A stretch of DNA of 64,000 bases, from the NCBI GenBank assembly GCA_021156365.1, contig JAJNDK010000013.1, forward strand, positions 62,001-126,000. The letters run 5' to 3'. Below the pieces are notes generated by a model. The model ran no database searches and was not told the DNA's origin. It saw nothing but the letters and a program-made list of their open reading frames with translations. The position numbers and the translations under genes are program-made. Below, in pieces: positions 22,643 through 31,434 of this stretch. Every line of letters begins with the position of its first letter. Position 1 is the first letter of the stretch. The DNA comes from Bacteroidota bacterium. GTDB taxonomy: Bacteria; Bacteroidota; Bacteroidia; B-17B0; Aurantibacillaceae.

Positions 22643-24787
22643 TTACGCAGGTACTTTCCGCATCTTCTCCCGCTCCCAGAAACGATGCTGTGCGATCGCT
22701 TTGATGAAAGCATCTTTCTGCACTGTTCCTTTTTCAGGAATGAGCCCTGTGTCCGGTTGCTTCATATCGATATACGAAGCCTCTATTAATTTCACCGCAT
22801 CCGCTCCGAATGCAATAGCTTTACAATGTTTGTACGCTTCGTTCACAAAATGAATGGCATCGGCTTCCTGCAGCAATGCAGCTACACTCTTTGCACCACC
22901 GGGGATGTAAACAGCATCGTAGGTAACACTGGCTGCCGTCAGAAAACTTTCGTCCACTGCAGACTGGATTCCGGTGGCAGAAGTGAGCATACGTAATTTC
23001 GGCGCTATCACTTTTACCACCGCTCCTTTTGCTTCGAGGGCTTTTCGCATGGCTGTGCAGGCTGCATCGTCAAAACCGTTGGCCATCAGGAAAGCGATCT
23101 TCCTTGTTTGAATGGAATCTTTCCGCGTGTGTTCCATGCTCAGCGCTCCGGAACGATCAATAAGCTGTGTGCCTTTTTTTGGCTGATAGCCTTTCGGATC
23201 TTCATCGGCGGGCACACTGTGGTTCATGGGCATTTCGGGTTTGCCTGCCGTGAGCCCTAATTCTTCCGCTACCTGTGTGGCTAGTTTTTTGTCCACTTGT
23301 GTAAGCAGGTTCACCATGCGCTGGCGGATCTCAGGGCTCTGCACTTTGCTCAGCTCGAAACGGAGTGCATTGATGATATGCTCCTGTTCCGCTTCGCTCT
23401 GGCTGTTGAAGAAAAGGGTGGCCTGTCCGAAATGATCCATAAAGCTTTTGCTGCGGGAACGGATCTTTTTGGAATCGATGCGTTCGAGGAAAGAAGTGAA
23501 GCCCATCTTTTTTACCATCGCTTGGAAAGGACAGCCGCCCCCTAAAGTGTTCGGGTCATAGCTCGTTTGTCCTTTGTTGATGGTATGACGCATATGTCCG
23601 TCGCGCTGATTATTGTGTATGTCCACTACAGGACGGTTAATAGGGATCTCGTGAAAATTAGGACTGCCCAGTCTCGAGAGCTGAGTATCCGTATACGAGA
23701 ACAAACGTCCCTGCAACAAGGGATCGTTGCTGAAATCGATACCCGGAACCAAATGGCCGGGGTGGAAAGCAACCTGTTCTGTTTCTGCAAAAAAATTATC
23801 CGGGTTGCGGTTGAGTGTAAGCTTGCCGATGATCTTCACCGGAACAATTTCTTCCGGGATCAGCTTGGTAGGATCCAGCAGATCGAATCCGAATTTGAAT
23901 TCATCTTTTTCTTCCACCAGCTGCACACCGAATTCCCACTCGGGAAAACTGCCGCTTTCGATAGCTTCCCACAGATCGCGGCGGTGGAAATCGGGATCCT
24001 TGCCGGAAATATTCTGAGCCTCGTCCCAGGCCACGGAATGTACGCCCAACAGAGGTTTCCAATGGAATTTTACAAAATGTGATTTTCCTTTTTCATTTAT
24101 AAAACGAAAGGTATGCACACCGAAACCTTCCATCATCCGGTAGCTTCTCGGGATAGCGCGGTCGCTCATTACCCACATGATCATGTGCATCGATTCGGGC
24201 ATCAGCGAAATAAAATCCCAGAAGGTATCATGCGCCGAGGCAGCCTGCGGCATTTCGTGGTTGGGCTCCGGTTTCACGGCATGGATCAGGTCGGGGAATT
24301 TCATCGCATCCTGGATAAAGAAGACCGGTATATTGTTTCCTACCAGGTCGTAATTTCCTTCCTGTGTATAGAATTTAACTGCAAAGCCGCGTGCATCACG
24401 CGCAAGATCGCTGGAGCCACGTGAGCCGGCTACAGTGGAGAATCTTACAAACACGGGTGTTTTTATTTTGGTGTCGTTCAGAAAACCGGCAGTGGTGTAT
24501 TTTGCCATGCTTTCATACAATTCGAAATAACCGTGTGCAGCCGAGCCACGTGCATGAACGATGCGCTCAGGTATGCGCTCGTGATCGAAATGCGTGATCT
24601 TCTCACGAAGGATAAAATCTTCCAGCAGGGTAGCGCCCCGTTCACCGGATTTCAGGGAGTTCTGGTTATCGTTGATCCGAAGTCCCTGGTTGGTAGTTAA
24701 AAACTCATCCTGCCCATTCTCCGTGTCGGCTTTGAGCTGTTCTGTTTTTCCTGTTTCATTTCCCGGTTTTGTAGATTTTTTTCCCAT
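22643..24787 (-). CDS. katE: Large-subunit (clade 2) catalase HPII
   Basis: Destroys hydrogen peroxide in the cytosol. The 714 residues are the length of large-subunit catalases. A charged N-terminal arm is followed by the catalase core with the distal histidine in [10 protein letters not shown], the asparagine in [11 protein letters not shown], and the haem-ligand tyrosine in [14 protein letters not shown]. The last 150 residues are a class-I glutaminase/DJ-1-like domain ([14 protein letters not shown] ... YIPGGAKSV), typical of HPII. It is monocistronic. Confidence 0.96.
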   Translation of the reverse strand: MGKKSTKPGNETGKTEQLKADTENGQDEFLTTNQGLRINDNQNSLKSGERGATLLEDFILREKITHFDHERIPERIVHARGSAAHGYFELYESMAKYTTAGFLNDTKIKTPVFVRFSTVAGSRGSSDLARDARGFAVKFYTQEGNYDLVGNNIPVFFIQDAMKFPDLIHAVKPEPNHEMPQAASAHDTFWDFISLMPESMHMIMWVMSDRAIPRSYRMMEGFGVHTFRFINEKGKSHFVKFHWKPLLGVHSVAWDEAQNISGKDPDFHRRDLWEAIESGSFPEWEFGVQLVEEKDEFKFGFDLLDPTKLIPEEIVPVKIIGKLTLNRNPDNFFAETEQVAFHPGHLVPGIDFSNDPLLQGRLFSYTDTQLSRLGSPNFHEIPINRPVVDIHNNQRDGHMRHTINKGQTSYDPNTLGGGCPFQAMVKKMGFTSFLERIDSKKIRSRSKSFMDHFGQATLFFNSQSEAEQEHIINALRFELSKVQSPEIRQRMVNLLTQVDKKLATQVAEELGLTAGKPEMPMNHSVPADEDPKGYQPKKGTQLIDRSGALSMEHTRKDSIQTRKIAFLMANGFDDAACTAMRKALEAKGAVVKVIAPKLRMLTSATGIQSAVDESFLTAASVTYDAVYIPGGAKSVAALLQEADAIHFVNEAYKHCKAIAFGADAVKLIEASYIDMKQPDTGLIPEKGTVQKDAFIKAIAQHRFWEREKMRKVPA

Positions 24788-25008
24788 GCGATTGTTTTTT
24801 TATTCGGATCGTTTGTACATAAAGCGCTTTCTTCCCCTGTATGGATGCGGAGAAGGATCAGATTGTTTCAATAATCCGGATTTCAAAGCAGGGAAAAGCT
24901 TCAAGTTTGGTACCAGCGGCAGCATGGAGGCACGATCTTATCTGTCTTTGGAAAAAAAGAGAATGTATTGTTGCAGAAAAAAACATGAAATAAATAACTA
25001 TTGAAAAT

Positions 25009-25923
25009 ATGAGAGTGAAAAAATACTTTTCCGACCTGTTTGCCATCAGCAAAAAAACGGCGAAGGCCTGGATGGACGCGGATCCTTTCCGCCAGAGCGC
25101 CGTGGTAGCGTATTATGCTATTTTCTCTATTCCCGCACTGCTCGTGATCATTATTGCAATAGCCGGTTTCGCTTTCGGCAGGGAAGCTGTGCAGGGCGAG
25201 ATCTCGGCGCAGATAGGAGCGGCTATTGATGAGGATACGGCAAAACAGGTGGAAGAGATCGTTGCAAAAGCAGGCAGTAAAAAAAACTCAGTGATAGCTA
25301 CCATCATCGGTGTGATCACGCTTATTTTCGGGGCTACCGGCGTGTTCGCACAATTGCAGACTTCGCTCAACAGGATCTGGGAGCTGAAAGTAACGGCGAA
25401 AAAGAAATGGCTGAAAACCCTGAAGGACCGCCTGTTTTCTTTCGGGCTGATCTTATCGATCGGTTTCCTCATGCTGATATCCCTGTTGATCACCACAGCG
25501 CTCGAAGCATTCGGCGACTGGATCAAAGCGCATTTGCCGGATATTATGCTTTTTGTTTTCCGCCTGATCAATTTTCTTGTTTCCTTCTCGGTTATCACCA
25601 TACTCTTTGCACTGATGTTTAAGATCCTGCCGGATGCACAGATCAGGTGGCGGGATGTGTGGATAGGGGCCATGGTCACTACCCTGCTTTTTATCTTAGG
25701 CAAGTTTTTACTGGGCATTTATTTCGCGAAGGCCGAACCCGGCTCTGCCTATGGTGCAGCGGGCTCCATTGTACTGATCATGTTGTGGGCATCCTATTCC
25801 TGCATGATCCTTTTCTTCGGTGCGGAGTTCACCAAACAATACGCCGTGCATTTCGGAAGAGAGATCATTCCTGCCAAAGATGCGGAGCTGATCAGTGAAG
25901 AGGAGATGGAGAAAAAGAAGTAA
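25009..25923 (+). CDS. YihY/BrkB-family inner-membrane protein
   Basis: 304 residues with six hydrophobic segments, starting at about residue 32 (VVAYYAIFSIPALLVIIIAI). Family marks: AYYAIFSIPALL, FGATGVFAQLQTSLNRIWEL, and RWRDVWIGAMVTTLLFILGK. It was once called RNase BN but has no nuclease features. Its physiological role is unsettled, with envelope stress or transport proposed. The C-terminal tail is charged (ISEEEMEKKK). It diverges from katE. Confidence 0.9.
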   Translation: MRVKKYFSDLFAISKKTAKAWMDADPFRQSAVVAYYAIFSIPALLVIIIAIAGFAFGREAVQGEISAQIGAAIDEDTAKQVEEIVAKAGSKKNSVIATIIGVITLIFGATGVFAQLQTSLNRIWELKVTAKKKWLKTLKDRLFSFGLILSIGFLMLISLLITTALEAFGDWIKAHLPDIMLFVFRLINFLVSFSVITILFALMFKILPDAQIRWRDVWIGAMVTTLLFILGKFLLGIYFAKAEPGSAYGAAGSIVLIMLWASYSCMILFFGAEFTKQYAVHFGREIIPAKDAELISEEEMEKKK

Positions 25924-25981
25924 GGGTGACATCCCGCTATGATGCACAAGGCTTGATTGAAAGATTGAATGTGTAAGATCT

Positions 25982-26401
25982 CTAAGCCGGGTGCTCGCAT
26001 TGCATCCAGTAATCCACGATCATCTTCAGCCGGTTCTTTACACCCTGGTAGGTGAATTCTTTTTGGAAAAAGCCCTGTATCGTTAGCTCTACATAGGCTT
26101 CCGTCACGGTTCGCTTATCCACGGAAGTAGAATAAAAAAGAAAAGGAATGCTTTTTTTGTGAAGCGCCGGATCGGCATCTATTTTCTTTTTAAAATCCAG
26201 GCCGCTTTCTATAGCCAGGTTCACATCGCAAAAGATCAGGAAAGGCTGACCGCCCATTGTTTTCAGGAAATGAAAGGCATCTGTTGTCTTTGGGAACCAG
26301 ACAAATTCATTGGGAACACCCACGTCAGTAAGTGCACTCCGGAAGATCTCATGGTCATCCGGATCGTCATCGATCAATAGTATAGGTCCTGTTTTTGACA
26401 T
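25982..26401 (-). CDS. Single-domain response regulator
   Basis: 139 residues, a receiver domain alone. ILLIDDDPDDHEIF gives the acidic pocket, FLIFCDVNL the phospho-acceptor aspartate (about residue 60), FYSTS the switch threonine/serine position and FFQKEFTYQG the lysine. Such regulators in this phylum often act as phosphate shuttles. No kinase is adjacent. Confidence 0.9.
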   Translation of the reverse strand: MSKTGPILLIDDDPDDHEIFRSALTDVGVPNEFVWFPKTTDAFHFLKTMGGQPFLIFCDVNLAIESGLDFKKKIDADPALHKKSIPFLFYSTSVDKRTVTEAYVELTIQGFFQKEFTYQGVKNRLKMIVDYWMQCEHPA

Positions 26402-26523
26402 CGCTGAATGTATATCGGGATTTACCCGTCTGTTTGTATCTTCTCAGTGCATATGTACAATTCGGGTGCCAGCGGTGTGGGAACAATTAAGTCCTATCGG
26501 GACGGCGTGTTCGTTAAAAATGC

Positions 26524-26672
26524 GGGCCGCGGATTAACGCAGATTTAGCTCCGCTGAGAAAAGTTCGCAGATATAAGCTTAGTTGTGATGCAGCGTGGAT
26601 GATCGGTGAATTTATCAGGGTGTATGAGGTATATAAAAAAAATCGCGCAATCTGCGAAAATTTGCGGCTGTC
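26524..26672. repeat. MITE-like intergenic element
   Basis: The left end CGCGGATTAACGCAGATTT continues AGCTCCGCTGAGAAAAGTTC and CGCAGAT; the right end on the opposite strand is GCCGCAAATTTTCGCAGATT. The left block recurs inverted at 13549-13585. About 90 bp of unrelated sequence lies between. No gene. Confidence 0.7.
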
Positions 26673-26691
26673 TTCAAGCTACCCACAGGAT

Positions 26692-26898
26692 TTATAATCC
26701 TTCCTGTTTTTTATACCTCCGGTTCCTCACCTCATTCAATGTTTCATTTTTCCGTTCGAGGTTGAACTGTTCCCGGATCTCGTTATAGGTGTCCAGCAGT
26801 TGTTCGTGTTCGGGAGAATAGGGGTTCAGCGGCTGCAATTCGGAGACATCATAACGTGATGATCCGGATGTTTTATTTTTTCGCGCAGGTTCTTTCAT
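26692..26898 (-). CDS. Small hypothetical protein
   Basis: About 68 residues from ATG 26898 (MKEPARKNKTSGSS). It has a basic N-terminus, SRYDVSELQPLNPYSPEHEQ, and a C-terminal charged helix (YNEIREQFNLERKNETLNEV) likely to form a coiled coil. No membrane segment or known motif is visible. A longer version with a non-ATG start is less likely. Confidence 0.5.
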   Translation of the reverse strand: MKEPARKNKTSGSSRYDVSELQPLNPYSPEHEQLLDTYNEIREQFNLERKNETLNEVRNRRYKKQEGL

Positions 26899-27135
26899 GT
26901 TGGCATGTTTTACTTGCACAAAGTTGGGCGAAAGGGAAGGGAAAGCGTTTGATATAGATCAAAAAAAAGACGGCGGTGGATTCCCCTTGTTTCCGGCTAC
27001 ATCTCCTCCGGTCACACGAGCTCCCCTGATGGTATCAAAATTGCTTTTCTTTTGACAAAAAAATCAGTAGAAAATCTGCCTTGTCTTTTTTGCAAAAACG
27101 AAGATTGCAATTAAACAGGGATCCAATCTCCAGCT

Positions 27136-27633
27136 ATGACCACACCCGATCTCCAAACCGAACTTACAATCATCTGGCACCTCCTCGTATCCATCCTGTT
27201 GGGAGGCTTTATCGGCTATGACCGCGAGCGTGACGGGAACAATGCGGGCATACGCACCTATGCGGCCGTCTGTCTCGGTGCAACGATCTTCACTGTCATT
27301 GCCAATCAGCTGGATGGAGACGGAGGGACTGCATCGCGCATCATTGCCAATATCATCACCGGCATTGGTTTCCTGGGCGTGGGGGTCATCTACCGCGATT
27401 CAGGATCGGGAGTGCAGGGACTTACCTCTGCTGCCACCATCTGGGCCACTGCAGCTGTGGGCGTGGCAGTGGGACTGGACATGTTCATCATTGCGGTTTT
27501 TTCCTCCCTTGCCCTGTATTTCCTGCTCAGTCTTCACCAGCAAAAATGGTACAAACGCTGGAAAGAAAAAATTAAAAACAGGAAGCTAAACGAGGCAGCA
27601 AAGAAGGTTGAGCCTGAAGACCTGAGAGGATAA
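27136..27633 (+). CDS. MgtC/SapB-family membrane protein
   Basis: 165 residues. LLGGFIGYDRERDGNNAGIRTYAAVCLGA is the MgtC hallmark region; IITGIGFLGVGVIYRDSG and GLTSAATIWATAAVGVAVGL complete the family pattern. About five membrane segments are present, with a basic C-terminal tail. MgtC proteins limit F-type ATPase activity and support growth at low Mg2+; SapB is a separate use. The exact role here is unknown. It stands alone. Confidence 0.9.
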   Translation: MTTPDLQTELTIIWHLLVSILLGGFIGYDRERDGNNAGIRTYAAVCLGATIFTVIANQLDGDGGTASRIIANIITGIGFLGVGVIYRDSGSGVQGLTSAATIWATAAVGVAVGLDMFIIAVFSSLALYFLLSLHQQKWYKRWKEKIKNRKLNEAAKKVEPEDLRG

Positions 27634-27668
27634 TTTAAATGAATAGTTTCTTCCGTTCATCTACTGTA

Positions 27669-27931
27669 TCAAAGTCCCGGCTTGTTCCAGTCAATGGTTA
27701 CTTTTTGTTTCAGGATCGTTGGTTTTGGGCCGGTCATACCGTATTTGCCGGCATCACCGTGTTTTCCCGCATGTCCCGCTGATGGAGAGGGATTGCTGGT
27801 GCCGTTGCCTGCATAACCCGGCTACCGATAGCCTGTGGTTCGGTAATCATGCTGCTTTAAGCGAAAGTCTGTCCCGATGCTTCGGGAGGCCATGCTGCGA
27901 GCAGGAACCGTATGTACAGGAGTAGTTTCAT
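27669..27931 (-). pseudogene. Broken small secreted-peptide gene with palindrome B
   Basis: ATG 27931 opens a signal-peptide-like start (MKLLLYIRFLLAAW) followed by PEASG, which is the palindrome TCCCGAAGCATCGGGA, and hits a stop 24 codons in. A different frame then reads HDYRTTGYR, a TAG, and a Gly/His-rich stretch (GYAGNGTSNP, GHAGKHGDAGKYGMTGPK, VTIDWNKPGL) to a stop at 27669. The pieces together look like a decayed secreted protein with a frameshift at or near the palindrome. Coding status is inferred. Confidence 0.35.
27872..27887. repeat. 16-bp palindrome, family B variant
   Basis: Minus-strand TCCCGAAGCATCGGGA. Compared with TCGCGAAGCCTCGCGA, positions 3 and 14 change together (G:C to C:G), keeping the stem. 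Confidence 0.8.
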
Positions 27932-28010
27932 GTTCAGTTAGTAAAGGAAAGTTCGTATTCTGCAGTATATACAGGTTTTGTAAGCATTCCGGTACTGAAA
28001 CGATCGGATA

Positions 28011-28115
28011 TTACCTGTTGTTTTGCGGATATGCCGCGCAGGGTGCATGTGTTTTGCAGGAAGCGCAAAAAGCGATGGCAAGTACGGACATAAATAAGAA
28101 GAATTTTGTTTTCAT
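28011..28115 (-). CDS. Tiny lipoprotein, 34 residues
   Basis: ATG 28115 opens MKTKFFLFMSVLAIAFCASC with lipobox Cys20, followed by KTHAPCAAYPQNNR and a stop. The mature peptide is only 15 residues with a second Cys. A longer frame with an upstream start is unlikely since it has no signal sequence. It lies between the MgtC gene and the 223-residue secreted protein gene. Function unknown. Confidence 0.55.
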   Translation of the reverse strand: MKTKFFLFMSVLAIAFCASCKTHAPCAAYPQNNR

Positions 28116-28185
28116 GTGTTGTTGTTTGTGGGTTTTACCTGATAACGCTGTTTTATGAAAAGGGTACATTGTTTTTCGTTTTATT

Positions 28186-28857
28186 TTATTTGCCAAGGTT
28201 GTTGAAATCCACTTTGGTACCGGTCATCGGACAACCGCTGGGATCCTCGTACCATTTCTTATTGGATCTGTTTTTCAGGGGGATTTCAAGTGTGTGAAGT
28301 AATTCACTGTTATACGTCGGTTGTTTTATGATGCAATTACAAGAGGGGTCATACTTTTCGACGGAGCCTGTGATTTGATTGCCATGCATGGTGATCAAAA
28401 GAAGCTGGCCCTTTTTCTTTATTAAGCCGCCATCGTGTTGAAGTTTGTAACGCCATACACCTCCGTCTCCCGGGCTTTCAAAACCACTGGCGAGGTATTG
28501 TTCTTTATTGCCGTAAATTTCATACACCAAATAATTCCCTTTTACATATTTGAACCTGATCGCCTTATTAATTTCCTTATAAGTACGGCCATCCCATATG
28601 CTTCCTTCTTCTTTATAAGATGAATAAATATTGATGGTGATTTCATCGAATTGGTCATAGTTGGAATTATAGGGAAGTACTGCAGTTAAATTCCCGAAGG
28701 AATAACAAGTAAGTTCTGTGACTTTTACTCCATCTACATAGAACCCGACAACCGGATCATCCGGTGCAGGCCGGAAAGAAGAAAACGCAAGCAGCAGGCC
28801 CAGACCTGAAAGAATGCTGCGAAGTGCAACGGGAAGTAATTGTTTGGATGTTTTCAT
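28186..28857 (-). CDS. Secreted protein, paralogue of the next gene's N-terminal domain
   Basis: 223 residues with a signal peptide (residues 1-30, LSGLGLLLAFSSF). The mature protein starts DDPVVGFYVDGVKVTELTCY and ends VDFNNLGK. Both stretches recur in the 375-residue protein just upstream (DDPIVGFYVDGVKVTEINCY; TPVDFNNLGK), so the two share one beta-rich domain of about 190 residues. Four to five cysteines suggest disulfides. I do not recognise the domain. Confidence 0.7.
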   Translation of the reverse strand: MKTSKQLLPVALRSILSGLGLLLAFSSFRPAPDDPVVGFYVDGVKVTELTCYSFGNLTAVLPYNSNYDQFDEITINIYSSYKEEGSIWDGRTYKEINKAIRFKYVKGNYLVYEIYGNKEQYLASGFESPGDGGVWRYKLQHDGGLIKKKGQLLLITMHGNQITGSVEKYDPSCNCIIKQPTYNSELLHTLEIPLKNRSNKKWYEDPSGCPMTGTKVDFNNLGK

Positions 28858-28912
28858 GTTTTATTGATTAACTTGTTATTTTTGGTTCAAACATAGTTGG
28901 ATAAAATCCTTA

Positions 28913-30040
28913 TTATTGTTTTGTACCATCAACGTACTTTTCTGTTTCTTCAAGCACTCCGTTTTTATAGTGCTTCCATGTGCCGTCTTTCTTTCCGTTT
29001 TTGTAATTACCGCTCCATTCAATTTTACCATCGGAGAAAACCACATAAAGACCGTCTTCAACACCATTGGTATACGTGATGATCTTTTCCAGCTGGTTTG
29101 CTTCATACTCCCGCACTTCTCCGTGATACACACCAGGCGAGAGCTGGTAACCGTTACGATACATGAATTTTTTATCGTCGGACTTCTCTTCGAAATAACC
29201 GGGTTTGGTTTTGTCCAGGGGCTTAACGGCAGCGGCCGAAGTCGGGGCAATAGTTGTAAAGACTATTTTACTTTTAGACGCCGGGGTATTTGCCGGCGTT
29301 TCGTTTTTTAGAGGCGCGCTGTTTGTTACATTTGTAGTGGCACCGCTTTTTCCAAGGTTATTGAAATCAACAGGTGTGCCGGAAACGGTGCAAGGCTGGC
29401 TGAGATCCATGTCTTTATTAAGCTGAAACTCTGTAGCCCATTTGCCGCACTGGGTCCGGTTTGTGCAATGCAGTTTTATTTTTGGCCCCAGGTCTTCTGC
29501 TTTATATACAGGGATTTTCCGAAGCCTGTTATCCGTGGTAACTTCCTCCCTGTAGCTTTCAATTGTTTCTCCAAACAGGTAAGCTATCAGGTCGCATTCC
29601 GGGCCATGTTTTTTGCCCGCATAGAAAGCTACTGTTGCCCTGCTGATGGAATTCGTTAACCCGGAATATGCATTTGGGTCATCCGAATCGTTCCCGGCCG
29701 GCCCGTATTTTTCTCCTTTTTTCAGAACTTCGTATACAAAATAATTGTTCTTCACCATGCTTAGCGTCTTTGGTTTTGAAAGTACGTTATACGCTCCCTC
29801 ATGATTGCCCATCTGAAAAGACTCACTATTGTACACGGTGATCACGAACCTGTCATAACTTGCGTAAGCAGGATCGAAGGGAAGCACCAGTTTTAAACTG
29901 CCGAAGGTGTAGCAATTGATTTCTGTAACTTTTACACCATCCACATAAAATCCAACGATTGGATCATCCTGCGCTTTGGCGTTTAAAACCAAAAGACTCA
30001 GGGCAAAAATCAAAAAGGTTGTTTCGATTCGTTTTTTCAT
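28913..30040 (-). CDS. Secreted protein: unknown domain plus MORN repeats
   Basis: 375 residues with a signal peptide cut near ALSLLVLNAKAQ. Residues about 25-232 repeat the domain of the neighbouring 223-residue protein, from DDPIVGFYVDGVKVTE to FNNLGK. A Thr/Ala/Pro linker (235-280) leads to three to four MORN-type repeats (about 295-375): PGVYHGEVREYEANQ, NGVEDGLYVVFSDGK and NGKKDGTWKHYKNG. MORN repeats of this kind are found in YwqK-like and secreted proteins. It ends 55 nt before its paralogue and follows a LytTR gene. Confidence 0.75.
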   Translation of the reverse strand: MKKRIETTFLIFALSLLVLNAKAQDDPIVGFYVDGVKVTEINCYTFGSLKLVLPFDPAYASYDRFVITVYNSESFQMGNHEGAYNVLSKPKTLSMVKNNYFVYEVLKKGEKYGPAGNDSDDPNAYSGLTNSISRATVAFYAGKKHGPECDLIAYLFGETIESYREEVTTDNRLRKIPVYKAEDLGPKIKLHCTNRTQCGKWATEFQLNKDMDLSQPCTVSGTPVDFNNLGKSGATTNVTNSAPLKNETPANTPASKSKIVFTTIAPTSAAAVKPLDKTKPGYFEEKSDDKKFMYRNGYQLSPGVYHGEVREYEANQLEKIITYTNGVEDGLYVVFSDGKIEWSGNYKNGKKDGTWKHYKNGVLEETEKYVDGTKQ

Positions 30041-30052
30041 AGTATTTGTTTT

Positions 30053-30535
30053 TTATAATTTATCCAGTTTACTTAAAAGGAACTCTTTCTTCCGCGCCGC
30101 TACGGGGATCTTTGTGCCGTCTGTCAAAAGCAGGTAGCCACCGCTGCCTCTTACATATTTTTCCACGTAGCGCAGGTTGATGAGGTGCGACTGATGTACA
30201 CGGATGAACAGGCGATCCTCCAGGCTTTTTTCGAATTCCTTCAGCCCTTTGGTGCTCGTGATCTTTTTGCCGCCGGCCAGGTACAGCTGCGTATAATTCC
30301 CGTAGCTTCGGCATTGCACGATATCGGGCACCCGCAGCACATCGACGCTGGAGGAAGAGCTTACCACCAGGTAATCCTGCTCCGGCCGGGATTTGGATGT
30401 GGAGAGCGCTTTTTCCAGGACCTGAAGCGGATTGTTGTCTTCTATCTTCAGCGGGATGCTGTCGGCATGCAGCGAGAGGAAGCGGGTGAGCTCCCTGCGG
30501 CAATTGGTGTCGTTTATGATCAGCAGCCAGTTCAT
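30053..30535 (-). CDS. LytTR DNA-binding regulator without a receiver
   Basis: 160 residues. Residues 1-55 are a short domain (MNWLLIINDTNCRRELTRFL) that lacks the conserved receiver aspartates; residues about 60-160 are a LytTR domain: VLRVPDIVQCRSYGNYTQLYL, TKGLKEFEKSLEDRLFIRVHQSHLINLRYVEKY. It is thus a truncated or alternative-sensing relative of the full regulator upstream. A LytTR-type direct repeat lies at 30583-30616, just before it, suggesting regulation by that regulator or by itself. Confidence 0.88.
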   Translation of the reverse strand: MNWLLIINDTNCRRELTRFLSLHADSIPLKIEDNNPLQVLEKALSTSKSRPEQDYLVVSSSSSVDVLRVPDIVQCRSYGNYTQLYLAGGKKITSTKGLKEFEKSLEDRLFIRVHQSHLINLRYVEKYVRGSGGYLLLTDGTKIPVAARKKEFLLSKLDKL

Positions 30536-30582
30536 GATTCAGCGAAAATAAACGGAAATGGGCACTGAAAAATACCGGAATG

Positions 30583-30616
30583 CTAAGCGTAGGCATAAAT
30601 CAACTAAGCGTAGGTA
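30583..30616. promoter_or_regulatory. LytTR operator (direct repeats, 21-bp period)
   Basis: CTAAGCGTAGGCAT at 30583 and CTAAGCGTAGGTAT at 30604 are direct repeats spaced exactly 21 bp, two helical turns. This matches the known arrangement of LytTR-bound direct repeats. It sits between the two LytTR genes, upstream of the 160-residue one. Confidence 0.6.
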
Positions 30617-30668
30617 TTTTTTGGGAAAGTGTTCCGGGATGGATCCGGAAAAGAAGAAGCCGCAGAAA

Positions 30669-31418
30669 TTACAGGCGCGCGAGCAATTGCATCAGCTGCT
30701 CTTTTTTACGCACGGATACGGGAAGCGCCTTTTCGTTGGAAAGCACCAGTTGTCCACCTTCGCCTTTATCGTATCGTTTGATGAAGCTGATATTGACAAG
30801 ATACGACTGGTGGATACGGATGAACTGGTGTTGGGAGAACAGCTCCTCGTATTCACGCAGGGGTTTGGTGACCATGATGCGGCTCGCGTCCTGCAGGTAA
30901 AAAGTGGTGTAGCTCTGATCGGCTTCGCAGTACATGATGTTCTGCAGCGAAACGACGTGTATGCTCTCGTTGGTGCGCAAAACGATCTTCTTATTGGAGG
31001 TGGCCGGCTGCTGCATATTGTACAAAAAAGAATCGATCTTCAGCGCCAGCTTTTCCCGGTCTGCCTGGTCCGCAGCCCGCCTGATGGCCTGCGCCAGCCT
31101 GTCCGGATCCACGGGTTTCAGCAGGTAATCGAGTGCCGCGAAACGAAAAGCCTCGATCGAATACTGCATATAGGCTGTTATGAAGATCACTTTAAAGGCC
31201 GGTGAAGGGAACTGCTTCAGCACATCGAAACCGGTACCATCCTTCATTTCCACATCCAGCAGCACCACATCGGGCGCATGTTCGCGGATGGCTTCCACGG
31301 TGGATGCGACGCTGGAGGTAGCGGCAACGACAGTGGCCTGCGGGCAATGCGAGGTAACCGTCCGTTCAAGCGTTTCACGGATGTCTTTTATATCGTCAGC
31401 TATCAATACCCGGGTCAT
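30669..31418 (-). CDS. LytTR-family response regulator
   Basis: About 249 residues from ATG 31418 (MTRVLIADDI); a second ATG two codons upstream is possible. The receiver has the acidic pair ADD, acceptor aspartate in VVLLDVEMKDGTG, and KPVD. The LytTR half (about 140-250) has HVVSLQNIMYCEADQSYTTFYL and QFIRIHQSYLVNISFIKRY. It follows the kinase gene closely and is its cognate regulator. Likely target: the direct repeat at 30583. Confidence 0.95.
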   Translation of the reverse strand: MTRVLIADDIKDIRETLERTVTSHCPQATVVAATSSVASTVEAIREHAPDVVLLDVEMKDGTGFDVLKQFPSPAFKVIFITAYMQYSIEAFRFAALDYLLKPVDPDRLAQAIRRAADQADREKLALKIDSFLYNMQQPATSNKKIVLRTNESIHVVSLQNIMYCEADQSYTTFYLQDASRIMVTKPLREYEELFSQHQFIRIHQSYLVNISFIKRYDKGEGGQLVLSNEKALPVSVRKKEQLMQLLARL

Positions 31419-31434
31419 GTGCATCAAAGATAAG

